Assembly (NCBI RefSeq): GCF_007692535.1
Contig: NZ_REBW01000111.1
Location: 1-46,581, forward strand
Source of the DNA: Thioalkalivibrio sp.
GTDB lineage: Bacteria > Pseudomonadota > Gammaproteobacteria > Ectothiorhodospirales > Ectothiorhodospiraceae
Direction: 5' to 3'
DNA: 46,581 nucleotides
Made by a program: the position numbers and the translations under genes. Below are positions 1 to 9,210 of the stretch, one piece after another. A model generated the notes under the pieces. It did no database searches. It was not told where the DNA came from and worked only from the letters and a program-made list of their open reading frames with translations. The first letter of the stretch is position 1, and every line of letters begins with the position of its first letter.

Positions 1-4
1 GGCC

Positions 5-1777
5 TTAGTTGGCGCTTGCCTCACGAGGGGCCGTAAACAGGCAGCGGGACACATACTCGTCGCTCTTGTTGGCTGTGCCGGACGTCCCACCGACGATTTC
101 GACAAATAGCCCGCCGTCCTTGTGCGCATCGCTCGTCCAGAATCGGTCTGTCTCCAGAGGCAGAGCCCAGTCCTCTTGATGAACCTCGTCCGGCCGATCA
201 CGGAAGGCCTCGAGATTCAAATGCAGATAGTTTTGCACCTCACGAGCACCGCCAAGGAACCAGCCCTGACCCTCACACCTAGTCGCAGAGGAACTCCAAG
301 TCTGCCTCGGCTCATCTTCCCGGCTCGTGAAGTAGTAGAAGTCCCCCGCGGCACCAGCGTAGACCATGCCATGGTAACCCTCCCCGGTGGCATCGCACAC
401 CGCGCCGACCATACTGCAACCGTCCGGCCCGGCGACACCGAACTCCCGATCCGGGCACAGTCCCGCGTCGTCACTGAAGCAGAAGAACTCGGGCGGGTTG
501 TCGTTGAAGGGGTCGGAGTTGGAACCGGCGCGTGGCGCTCCCGCCATGTACTTCGCGCAGTCTGCCGCCGAGGGATTGGGCCCGATACGCGCGACAAGGA
601 AGTTGTGATCCTCGATCTGTCGGATATCACCTTCACCAGTGATACCCACCGGAAACAGCAGCGGCCTGCCTTCGTCGTCCACGGCCGTGCCGCAATTTTG
701 CACGTCGTCTTCACACACCGCGTCACGGGTCTCGTATCCCCGGTACTGGCGGACCGAAGCCGGAATGGCGGTTTCGGGCGTCAGGGACCCCACACACACA
801 CCGTCCTGATTGCTGGCGGCGGGATGCAGGATCCCGATGTTCCCGTACCACCCAAACGTGTCACGGTCCTTGTCCTTGTCCGAAGCGGCGAGATAACAGC
901 GGTATGGGTAGTACTCAAAGTCGCCTTCAGATTTCGCTTTGTCATAACCGCAAAGCGAGATCGGGGTCGCCCGTACAAAGACGTCTTGGGTGAGATCGTC
1001 GGATTCGAGGTTCACCCCCCCCTGCGGGGCTGTCCGCACATAGACCGTCCCGGCAATGAATGCAGCCCGATGCGGAGACAGGATCTCAATGGCCTCACCG
1101 GTATCCATATTGATGAATTCGATATTCCCGGGTTTACCATCGGTAGTGGGGTGTTGCAGCTTGTCTATGTTTCCGAACACGTTATCTCCTCCAGACGGGA
1201 GGTCGTCCGGATCATATTGCTTCATCCTGGCCCCACCCCCAGGCCCGGCGACGGAGCCCCCGGAAAACTCGACCCCGGAGCCGGGATTCACACTCCCCGC
1301 GTAGGCGTTCGCTGCGACGTAACTCACCAGTTCCACCCACTGCTCTTCACCGCGACTGCTTTCCCATTCCACAAGTACGGTGGCGGCCCGCATCAACGGC
1401 GCATCTTGATCCTCTGCTGCTAGAGCTTGACTCTCCTCTGCTAGAGCCTGATTCTTCGGTTCTAGTTTCAAAGAGAGCGTGTACTCGGCCACTCTCCCGT
1501 CGATCCCCTCGATTTTGATTTCGAATGCACCTGAGCCGTTGGCCAACTCGACGAGGTCCCGCGCGCGCAACCACTCCATACGCTGCTGCGCTAGCTGCAT
1601 GGCCTCGGCTCTTGCCTTGGCGTCGATGCTGCTAGAGGTCATTGTGGCCTGGAAGTTCGCCATTACGATGAGGCCCGTAGCCAGCACCAGAAGCGCGACG
1701 AGCGCTTCGATGAGCGTGAAACCAGCGCCACGGTTTCTGCGCTGATGCCTGGAAGCGTTCTGTCTATTGAACCACAT
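5..1777 (-). CDS. PilV-like minor pilin with long C-terminal extension (possible lectin-like/adhesin domain)
   Basis: Prepilin motif GFTLIEALVALLVLATGLIVMANFQ near the N-terminus; start moved to ATG at 1777 (MWFNRQ...) preceded by GGGAGAG; TAA at 5-7; ~590 aa, long for PilV. Confidence 0.8.
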   Translation of the reverse strand: MWFNRQNASRHQRRNRGAGFTLIEALVALLVLATGLIVMANFQATMTSSSIDAKARAEAMQLAQQRMEWLRARDLVELANGSGAFEIKIEGIDGRVAEYTLSLKLEPKNQALAEESQALAAEDQDAPLMRAATVLVEWESSRGEEQWVELVSYVAANAYAGSVNPGSGVEFSGGSVAGPGGGARMKQYDPDDLPSGGDNVFGNIDKLQHPTTDGKPGNIEFINMDTGEAIEILSPHRAAFIAGTVYVRTAPQGGVNLESDDLTQDVFVRATPISLCGYDKAKSEGDFEYYPYRCYLAASDKDKDRDTFGWYGNIGILHPAASNQDGVCVGSLTPETAIPASVRQYRGYETRDAVCEDDVQNCGTAVDDEGRPLLFPVGITGEGDIRQIEDHNFLVARIGPNPSAADCAKYMAGAPRAGSNSDPFNDNPPEFFCFSDDAGLCPDREFGVAGPDGCSMVGAVCDATGEGYHGMVYAGAAGDFYYFTSREDEPRQTWSSSATRCEGQGWFLGGAREVQNYLHLNLEAFRDRPDEVHQEDWALPLETDRFWTSDAHKDGGLFVEIVGGTSGTANKSDEYVSRCLFTAPREASAN

Positions 1778-1848
1778 GATTTCTCTCCCGCAGGGTTCTT
1801 CGCGCAACGCCAGTGCGCGTCCGCGCGGCACGGGCTGGCGATCCCGGT

Positions 1849-3114
1849 TCACGCATCCCAGTCACGCCAGGTCCAGTCACGCCAGGTGCCGGGAACGACC
1901 GTCGGCAGATCGACCCTCACCGGTTCGATCTCGGCCAGCGTGCTGGAGCTGAAAAACACGTCTACGTTGCCATTCCCCCCGACGTCGTCTTCCATGATGA
2001 TCGAGCCGTAGACCCGCATGGTTCCGTTGACCTTGAGGTTCCCCCGGACATAGATCACGCCATAGGCCACGAAATTGCCCTGGACGCTGAAATCACCGTT
2101 GACGATCACCAGGGAGGGCTTCTCCTGACCAGGGTGGGTACCACGGCCACATTCCTGGTTCGAGCCAACTGCCTCCGAACAGCCAATGGTCCCGCCCTGG
2201 ATGTTCAGGGGCCCGTCCACCCAGTAGCGCCCGCCTTCCATCACGTCGGTGATGGCCTTTTCCGCCTCTGCGGGCGAAACCCTCTGGGCAAGGCCGTGAC
2301 TGCTGAAATCCACCGGCGGCCGTCCCATGAAATTCCTGAAAAACTCATCGGGGGTCTTTCTCAACTCCTGCAGGTTCATGTCACTCGCAATCACGCTCAG
2401 GCTGTTATCCCGGATCAGGCCCTGCCGGTTTCCGGTGGGTCTGCATTCCTGGAGGCGGATCGCCTGATTGTTGTAGTCGCATGGATTGGCCGGATCCGAG
2501 ATCAGCGTGTGGCTGTTGGCCGGATCGTGCGGTGCGCCGCTCCAGATGGTGAAGTTGTTCTCCGGGTTCGCCACGTTGTGTGCCGAGCCGCCGCCGATGA
2601 CACTCCCGCCAGCGACCACGGGCACCCGTTCCATCTCGTGCTCTTCACTTACACCGCGCACCACGCGTTGACTGATGACGCGACGGGCCAGGCAGTCGGC
2701 ACTGAAACCCGAGGCGGTGATGTCATAGAAGCCAGGCATGTCAGGCACTCTGACCGAATCCAGCGCGAACTGGGCCACATCGCCCTCCTGGCAGGCCCCG
2801 TTCACGTGGACCACCTTCGAATATTCAATGAACCGGAAGGGATCATTGGAGTCGCTGGACCACTGGCCCGTTTCGGGGTCGATCTCCTCGAGACCCAGTA
2901 GAAGCATGAAATAGTCGAGACCTGCTTGGGCCGCATTGAATGCCTGCATCTCGCGCTGCTGGTTTCCGGTCACCTGGTTTTCGACCACCACGGTCTGGGC
3001 GGTGATGACGCTCAAGATCGTGATCAGAAACAGCAGGACCACGGCGACGATCAGCGTTGCGGCGCCTCTCTGGCGGCAGGGTGCCCCGTAAGAGCGATGG
3101 ATTGGAACGTTCAT
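1849..3114 (-). CDS. PilX-like pilus assembly protein
   Basis: N-terminus RQRGAATLIVAVVLLFLITILSVITAQTVVVENQVTGNQQREMQAFNAAQAGLDYF is typical of PilX N-terminal regions; lies between pilW-like and pilV-like genes. Confidence 0.82.
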   Translation of the reverse strand: MNVPIHRSYGAPCRQRGAATLIVAVVLLFLITILSVITAQTVVVENQVTGNQQREMQAFNAAQAGLDYFMLLLGLEEIDPETGQWSSDSNDPFRFIEYSKVVHVNGACQEGDVAQFALDSVRVPDMPGFYDITASGFSADCLARRVISQRVVRGVSEEHEMERVPVVAGGSVIGGGSAHNVANPENNFTIWSGAPHDPANSHTLISDPANPCDYNNQAIRLQECRPTGNRQGLIRDNSLSVIASDMNLQELRKTPDEFFRNFMGRPPVDFSSHGLAQRVSPAEAEKAITDVMEGGRYWVDGPLNIQGGTIGCSEAVGSNQECGRGTHPGQEKPSLVIVNGDFSVQGNFVAYGVIYVRGNLKVNGTMRVYGSIIMEDDVGGNGNVDVFFSSSTLAEIEPVRVDLPTVVPGTWRDWTWRDWDA

Positions 3115-3139
3115 ATCTGCAACTCCAAAGCGCTCGCGT

Positions 3140-4021
3140 TCAATCAGGTGAGATGGTCGCGAGCAGGCGACGATTGTTGGGAATGCGGATCTCCGTCGTG
3201 ATCGTGGTCTCCAGCGGCTGATCCCTACCGGCCTGGCCGGCAGGAGTGTTCGCCTGGCCCGTGACCGTCAGGAACAATTGCCGGTGTTCGACCAGCAGGT
3301 CGCCGCCCAGGGTCTTTTCCACACTGGCCTCCGGAAGGACGGCAAGGTCAGCGCGGTCACAGGGGAGCGTCGTAGCGTCGTCCGACAACCAGGACCACTC
3401 GTCCAGGGCCTGCTCCTGGTCACCATATTGGCGCAACGCGAGGTTGAAGCACCTCGACCCTTCCTGCGCTTCTGAATCGACGCTGGGGTCCGAGGTCGAC
3501 AACCGGAAGTCAGTAATATTCACCCGGCGTTCGTCGGTAAGCGCGGCGGAATTGCTGGAGCCCCAGTTGTCGCAGGTGGTGTCGTCGGCGGCCACCTTCA
3601 TCTCGACCACACCGATGCCGTTTGTGCCTTCCACCCATCGGAAGCCGAAGCTCTTCAGTGCCGCGACCGACCGGTTGTAACCGAAGCGCACGCAGTCGCC
3701 CGTGCTGGAGATCTCGATCCGATCGTAGTCATTCTGGAGGTCCGCCAGTGTCCGGGTGCTGGTGACGTTATCGAACCCGGCGCGGCGAATGTCGTTCGCA
3801 ACGACCTCGGCAACGGAGCGCACCTCGTGGTTCAGCTGCGCCATGGTCAGCACGGCGGTGTTCGAGCGTATCGACGCAATGTAGACGCTGGTCACCGCTG
3901 TCATGAGGATCATTCCGATCAGGATTCCGATCATCAGCTCAACGAGCGTCAGGCCACTGGCTAGTCTGCGTGATCCCATGCCTGCCTCCCCTTGTCGCTG
4001 AAACATCACTTGTGTCTGCAT
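3140..4021 (-). CDS. PilW-like minor pilin
   Basis: SGLTLVELMIGILIGMILMTAVTSVYIASIRSN prepilin motif followed by PilW-like sequence (RSVAEVVANDIRRAGF); ATG at 4021 chosen, other starts possible. Confidence 0.82.
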   Translation of the reverse strand: MQTQVMFQRQGEAGMGSRRLASGLTLVELMIGILIGMILMTAVTSVYIASIRSNTAVLTMAQLNHEVRSVAEVVANDIRRAGFDNVTSTRTLADLQNDYDRIEISSTGDCVRFGYNRSVAALKSFGFRWVEGTNGIGVVEMKVAADDTTCDNWGSSNSAALTDERRVNITDFRLSTSDPSVDSEAQEGSRCFNLALRQYGDQEQALDEWSWLSDDATTLPCDRADLAVLPEASVEKTLGGDLLVEHRQLFLTVTGQANTPAGQAGRDQPLETTITTEIRIPNNRRLLATISPD

Positions 4022-4034
4022 GGCTCGACCCCCA

Positions 4035-4568
4035 TCAACAGGCCCCGTACCCGAGGCTGCCGGCACCCTGCTCGCCGCTCGGGGCGCAGATGCGCGCCCG
4101 GCCCATCAGGTTGAGTTCAACGTCGAGCCGGCTCCCGCGCGACGACGTCAGCTGGACAGTGCCCAGTGCCGCGTTGCCATCGAGAAAGTTCTGCACCGTG
4201 CCCCGGACCGGGTCGAAGACCGCTTCGCCGAAGTTGGTCGCTGTCGTGACCCCCGGAAACCTCGAGGATCGGACCTGCATCAGGCATTTGTCCGTGCCGT
4301 CTACGCAGGCGTTGGAGTCACAGGCTTCAACCACGACCCACTGGCTGTCCGCCTCTCCGTCGATCCTGAGGCAGGTCTCGACACTGCGCTGGAAGGCCTG
4401 GCTCCTACCCACATGCATCCCGTTCTTCACCGCCTCTGCGGCCCCGGAGAGGCGGCGGTTGTCGATGGACTGCAGGAAGGAAGGCGCAGCGATTCCGGCC
4501 AGAATCGCCATCACCACGATCGTGATGATCAGCTCGACGAGGGTGAAGCCGGAGGACTGTCGACGCAT
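4035..4568 (-). CDS. GspH/FimT-family pseudopilin
   Basis: MRRQSSGFTLVELIITIVVMAILAGIAAPSFLQSIDNRRLSGAAEAV...GRSQAFQRSV; FimT/GspH pattern. Confidence 0.85.
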   Translation of the reverse strand: MRRQSSGFTLVELIITIVVMAILAGIAAPSFLQSIDNRRLSGAAEAVKNGMHVGRSQAFQRSVETCLRIDGEADSQWVVVEACDSNACVDGTDKCLMQVRSSRFPGVTTATNFGEAVFDPVRGTVQNFLDGNAALGTVQLTSSRGSRLDVELNLMGRARICAPSGEQGAGSLGYGAC

Positions 4569-4678
4569 GAAGGCAACTCCCTGGGCCTGCGGCCATGATA
4601 GATCGTAAAGTATATTTTTGGATATATCTGGTTATATGAATTATAGCCTCTCTTTTCCCCGCTGGCCGCCCAACCGTG

Positions 4679-4708
4679 ACCGTTCGCCGGCGAAAGATGA
4701 CCGTTTAA
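4679..4708 (+). promoter_or_regulatory. Candidate LytTR/AlgR-type binding site: two direct 9-mers ACCGTTCGC-N12-ACCGTTTAA
   Basis: 9-mers at 4679-4687 and 4700-4708, 21-bp period; close to LytTR consensus [TA][AC][CA]GTTN[AG][TG] (each misses only the last position); in AT-rich intergenic DNA between divergent pilin genes. Confidence 0.45.
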
Positions 4709-4802
4709 CCAAATTAAGCCAAAAAAATACACCCATAGGTCAGATAAAGAATAGGGCCTTTGTTATATTCCTACGTAGGCGGACCAAACGGGAGCAGAAA
4801 CC

Positions 4803-5222
4803 ATGAGACAGCCCCTCCACCGGCATGGCGGGTTCACGCTGATCGAACTGATGATCGTTGTGGTCATCATCGGCATCCTGGCCTCGATCGCGATCCCCGC
4901 GTACCAGAACCACGTGATCAAGGCCCAGCGATCCGATGGCACAACGGCGTTGATGGACCTTCGCATGGCCCAGGAGCGCTGGCGGGCGAACAACACGAGC
5001 TACACGAATAACATCGTGGACCTGGTCGGCGTCGGCGCAGAAAGCCCCGAGGGTCGCTACGACCTTGAGATTGTCGCGGATTCCGCGGATGCAACCAGTT
5101 TCGAGTTGACCGCCACGAAACGGTCCGACGGAGGTCTCGCGGACGCAAAGTGCCCGTCCCTCACGCTGACATACGAGCGCGGCGAGGTCACCACCGGTCC
5201 GGACGGCTGCTGGAGCAACTAA
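4803..5222 (+). CDS. Type IV pilin (PilE-like)
   Basis: [38 protein letters not shown]...[15 protein letters not shown], with a Cys pair near the C-terminus ([23 protein letters not shown]); RBS GGGAGCAG before ATG. Confidence 0.9.
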   Translation: MRQPLHRHGGFTLIELMIVVVIIGILASIAIPAYQNHVIKAQRSDGTTALMDLRMAQERWRANNTSYTNNIVDLVGVGAESPEGRYDLEIVADSADATSFELTATKRSDGGLADAKCPSLTLTYERGEVTTGPDGCWSN

Positions 5223-5386
5223 GCGGCCGGGCGGCAGATCCGGTCGGCCACCACCGTGTTCGGATCAGCAAGCAGCGACGGACGCGCTGCCGGTGCCGAA
5301 TGGGCGCGTGAACGAGGCCATGCGAGAACCGCACGGCGCGTCGGATACGCGGCCCGCGCAAGAAGCCGCTCTCGCAACCTGGAACT

Positions 5387-7204
5387 TTACATAGCCGCGG
5401 GCTGCTCCGACATGGACGCGCCGTCGTGCAAGCTGAATTCCGCCTGGCTGAAGACAGGGCTCTTTGGATGCACCTCCTTGAACATCACGTTGTACCGCGC
5501 GCGCCCTGCGTTAAAGCTCACACGCACGCCAGAGGGTAGGGCGCCTGCGGCGAACAGCAGGCAGCCGGTGCCAGCCTCACCGCGTTTGTGAAAGAACAAC
5601 CCCGGGTGGACTCCCTCAGCAACCCCGTCGACGGGTGCGAAACTGCGGATGTCGACGGGCACGCAGGCCTGGGTGAGGTACTGGACCCCGACCGTGGCAG
5701 TGTCGGGATCGTCGTAGCGCAGCCAGCGGATGACCCCGAGCTGCCAGTTGATGCGCTCTTCCTCGGCAATCCGCATGGCGATCAGGTTGCCGCTGTAGAT
5801 TGTGTCGACGGGCGACTGGAGCAGCAGACAGCAGCCGCCCGCGCCCACGTTCTTCATCCAGGCCACCGTGGCGCTCGGCAGAACCTCGCTCCCGTCCTCG
5901 GCGTACTCCGGCACACGATCGTCGATCCCGCGCACGGCCGAATTCCACACGGCTTGCACGCGCTCAAGCTTCCTCGGCGAAAGGCGCCGGATCTCGCGCG
6001 GCTCCAGGTAACCTGCTTTGAAATCCGGGCGAGCTTCATGGCCGTCGCCCGGCATGCCAAGGCTGAAGATGGCGGGAATACCCGACGGATCATCACTCTG
6101 CTCGGCGAAAAACGCGCCCGGCATCAGGTCGGAGCCGACATCTGTCACCAGGCGCGGGGCGCGGTAGTCGGCACGAATGATGGTATGGATTTCCCTTAGT
6201 CCGGTCGCGGTGACCAGGGGACCACGATCCGCTGGCTCACGCTTGAACTGGCGCATCGGAGGTACCACCCAGCGGCGGCGCAAGCGCTGGTGGAGACTGT
6301 CAACGGCCTTCTGCGTGGCTGCCGCGTCAACCGGTGCTGGCGGGGTGAAACGCAGTGCCGCAATGACCGGGCCCAGATCGACGTACCGGACGCTCGGTGC
6401 CGTGGCACCCTGCCCCATCAACAACGAAGGAGGCCGATCAACGCTCAGCATCATGCGGAGCATCGGCCGGTCCTGATCGCCGGGACTCACCGCCCTGTCC
6501 ACGCAGCGCAGGGGTATCGCCTTGAGCCACTGCGCAAGTACGCTCGCTTCCCCACGGTACAAGGCGCAGACGTCACTCGATGCGAGCACGGCGATGCGCG
6601 CGACGGTCGCCTCGACACTCGCAGGCTCGTACCCGGAACTTCGTTCCCGGTCGGTGGGTGACTCGGCGGCCACACCAAGATCCTCCGCGAGGGCAAGGGC
6701 ACGATGGAGCTGAAGCCAGAATCCACGGGGCTCAGTCTGATAGAGGCGCCAGAGGTGCAGGGAGAGCATCTGGCTCAGGTACGTGGCTCTGCGCAGGTGC
6801 CAACCGGCGTGGGCCGGCAACTGTTCCCGCTGCACCTGCACCAGTCGCAGGTGCACGGCGGACAGATCCTTGAGCAGCGTCGCGAAGTTCGTGACCAGCA
6901 CCTGGTGCGGTCGTGCCACCGGTCCCTGCAACCGTTCGATCTGTGAAGAAAAAACCGACAGCATCGGGAAAACGCGACGGTTACAGACAAGGCTCAACCC
7001 GGGCAGATCGATCTCATCGACCCGCAGTTCGTTCAGGGCCCGCACCATCTCTAGCGAGACCTCGAACTGGGCTACCAGGCCCTCCTGCCAGCGGGCCTCC
7101 AGCCATGCCTCGAGGGCCTGAGGAGTTCGATAGCGGGAGGCATCGGCAACCGTTTGGGACCCTCCCGGATCATCGAAGCCTGACGGTTTCGGGGTTTCGC
7201 CCAT
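5387..7204 (-). CDS. Hypothetical protein with PilZ-like C-terminal region
   Basis: 605-aa ORF; C-terminal MKNVGAGGCCLLLQSPVDTIYSGNLIAMRIAEEERINWQLGVIRWLRYDDPDTATVGVQYL resembles PilZ-type sequence; antisense ORFs are less plausible. Confidence 0.7.
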   Translation of the reverse strand: MGETPKPSGFDDPGGSQTVADASRYRTPQALEAWLEARWQEGLVAQFEVSLEMVRALNELRVDEIDLPGLSLVCNRRVFPMLSVFSSQIERLQGPVARPHQVLVTNFATLLKDLSAVHLRLVQVQREQLPAHAGWHLRRATYLSQMLSLHLWRLYQTEPRGFWLQLHRALALAEDLGVAAESPTDRERSSGYEPASVEATVARIAVLASSDVCALYRGEASVLAQWLKAIPLRCVDRAVSPGDQDRPMLRMMLSVDRPPSLLMGQGATAPSVRYVDLGPVIAALRFTPPAPVDAAATQKAVDSLHQRLRRRWVVPPMRQFKREPADRGPLVTATGLREIHTIIRADYRAPRLVTDVGSDLMPGAFFAEQSDDPSGIPAIFSLGMPGDGHEARPDFKAGYLEPREIRRLSPRKLERVQAVWNSAVRGIDDRVPEYAEDGSEVLPSATVAWMKNVGAGGCCLLLQSPVDTIYSGNLIAMRIAEEERINWQLGVIRWLRYDDPDTATVGVQYLTQACVPVDIRSFAPVDGVAEGVHPGLFFHKRGEAGTGCLLFAAGALPSGVRVSFNAGRARYNVMFKEVHPKSPVFSQAEFSLHDGASMSEQPAAM

Positions 7205-7408
7205 AACGCCCCCTCATTTAGCCCTTCACTCTCCGAATAGTATAGATCGTATTGTCTGTTTTTTCTATCCCTAAAGACCGGGCCCCATGCCAGCCGACCA
7301 ATACGGCGGCGGGCCTTGAATTTCGGCACATCCACTTTGCTTGCGCTTTGCTCAGACCTTCAGGACACCCGCCTCGTTGGCTCCCCCCGTGCAACGCGGA
7401 GGCGGATG

Positions 7409-8647
7409 CTATACGCCGCCTCTGATGACGGCCATCATCTCGCGCATCTCGTCCTGGGCGTCTTCGATGATAGCGAGCTTCCCGTATTCGTTCGGGGGGA
7501 CCAGGCCCAGCTTGGCGAAGGCCGGCACCTCGTGATATGCGGGAACCTCGGCAGCGGACCCGGTCTGGTTCAGATGATAGAGCCGGGCCACGAGCACGAT
7601 GTCGCAGTAATCGGTCTTCCGATGCTGATCCCGGTGCCAGTCGCCGGACTCTCGGACCACCATGCTGATGTCCGGACCCAGGTTCCAGGAGCCGACCACC
7701 AGTTCGCCGACGACCCCGCGCAGTTTCTCGAGGATGGCGTCGATTTCGCCGTCGCTGATCTCCGGGTGATTCCGACCCAGGTAGTCGAGCACGGGGACCG
7801 AACCGACATCGTGCAGGAGGCCCGCGAGCAGCGCGTGCTCGGGATCGAAGCCCGTGCAGTGCCGGGCCATCACGAAACTGAGCACCGAAACCTGCGCGCT
7901 GCGGTCCCCCAGTTCCTGCATCCGCCGGCGCAATGCGGGTGACTTCGACTGAAACACCTGTTGCATGGCGATCGTGATCGCGAGCCGGCGCGCGGCGGTT
8001 AGACCGAGGCGAACGATGGCATCGCGCACGCTCTTGACCGGATTGCCACTGCCGTACGCCGCACTGCTGGCGGCCCGGATCAACCCGCCGGTCACGGCCA
8101 GGTCCATTCCAACGATGCGCGCAAGGCGCGCGATGTCGACGTCCGGATCCTTCATCGCCGCCTGGATCTTGATGGCGATCTCGGGCAGCGCGGGCAGGTC
8201 GACCTTGCCGCTCGCGCAGGCCTCGTACACCTCGGCGAAAAGCGCGCCCTCGGTATCGTCCAGCTCGACGTCCTCGACCTCGTAGCCCGACTGGCTCTGC
8301 TGCTGCTGCAGGATTTCGAAAACTCGGCGATCCACCCGAAGAAGACGAACCCCGGTCAGGGCCTCGGCCTGTTCCTTGAAACGGCCCTCGGAGAACAGCG
8401 GCTGACGCGCGCGGGTGCTGCCGGCGGCAACGGTCCGCGTCTCGCCCTCGCCCTCGCCCACCAAACTGATGCTCCCTTCCAGCAGGTAGATCAGCCAGCG
8501 ATGTTCCTGCGAGGCGTCCAGCCGCTGCCCCCGACGCAGGTCCACGAACTGGGATCGCTGCGCGAGCCCCGCGCGCTTTTCCCGGTCCAGTTCCTTCACC
8601 GGATGAAGCTCGTCAAGGACCTTGAGATCAGGAACCGCCTCAGCCAT
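7409..8647 (-). CDS. HDOD-domain protein with N-terminal cyclic-nucleotide-binding-like domain
   Basis: LPALPEIAIKIQAAMKDPDVDIARLARIVGMDLAVTGGLIRAASSAAYG...SVRDAIVRLGLTAARRLAI...LLAGLLHDVGSVPVL; N-terminal cNMP-like region (LIYLLEGSISLVGEGEGETRTVAAG). Confidence 0.85.
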   Translation of the reverse strand: MAEAVPDLKVLDELHPVKELDREKRAGLAQRSQFVDLRRGQRLDASQEHRWLIYLLEGSISLVGEGEGETRTVAAGSTRARQPLFSEGRFKEQAEALTGVRLLRVDRRVFEILQQQQSQSGYEVEDVELDDTEGALFAEVYEACASGKVDLPALPEIAIKIQAAMKDPDVDIARLARIVGMDLAVTGGLIRAASSAAYGSGNPVKSVRDAIVRLGLTAARRLAITIAMQQVFQSKSPALRRRMQELGDRSAQVSVLSFVMARHCTGFDPEHALLAGLLHDVGSVPVLDYLGRNHPEISDGEIDAILEKLRGVVGELVVGSWNLGPDISMVVRESGDWHRDQHRKTDYCDIVLVARLYHLNQTGSAAEVPAYHEVPAFAKLGLVPPNEYGKLAIIEDAQDEMREMMAVIRGGV

Positions 8648-8964
8648 GGTTGCGAGCCTCCCCCAGTTCGATCATCCCCTACCTCGCGGATCGATTGCGT
8701 CGTTGATTCTGCCGACCGGGCCGGAACAGGCCCGGATCGACACCTGGCTTCCGCGCAGGATACCGGGCGAATCGGATGGTGGCCAACGAAGGCCCGGAAT
8801 CGGCGCGATGGTCGAAGTCTAGCCTGATTGGGACGAAGGCACCGCAGCGGCGCCCCTTCCATACGATTTCCCCTGCCGGCAGAGGATTCCTCCGCATCCG
8901 GAAGTCCACTGCACCCACGGCACAAATTCCGCCGGGTACCTGCCTCCAGCCGGACAAAGCAGGG

Positions 8965-9159
8965 CCTGATTATCACGCAAGCTCCGCAGGCTGTCCTGTC
9001 GTGGACAACGCACTCTCCGCATGAGCCTTCCCCGTAGGAGGCGAGCCCTCTCGCCGATCTGGCGCCGGTCAACCCATCGGCCAGGGGCTGGCCTCCTACA
9101 TCCGGGACCCTTGCAACAACACCAATCTGACCACCGGCGGACCTTTCGTGATCATCAGG
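8965..9159 (-). repeat. Dispersed palindromic element, copy A (inverted relative to copy B)
   Basis: Reverse complement aligns with 26982-27143: cctgat-atcacg termini and a 66-bp core gtaggaggccagcc-ctggccgatgggtt...cggcgccagatcggcgagagggctcgcctcctac (core 9034-9099). Confidence 0.85.
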
Positions 9160-9210
9160 AAGCAGGGTGGCCGACCCGGTTCACCCGTTGGCGCGGGGCA
9201 GCGACCGCTG

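Noticed and set aside
8320-8340. Poly-Q stretch (QQQQSQ) in the HDOD protein
   Set aside because: Too short to be meaningful.
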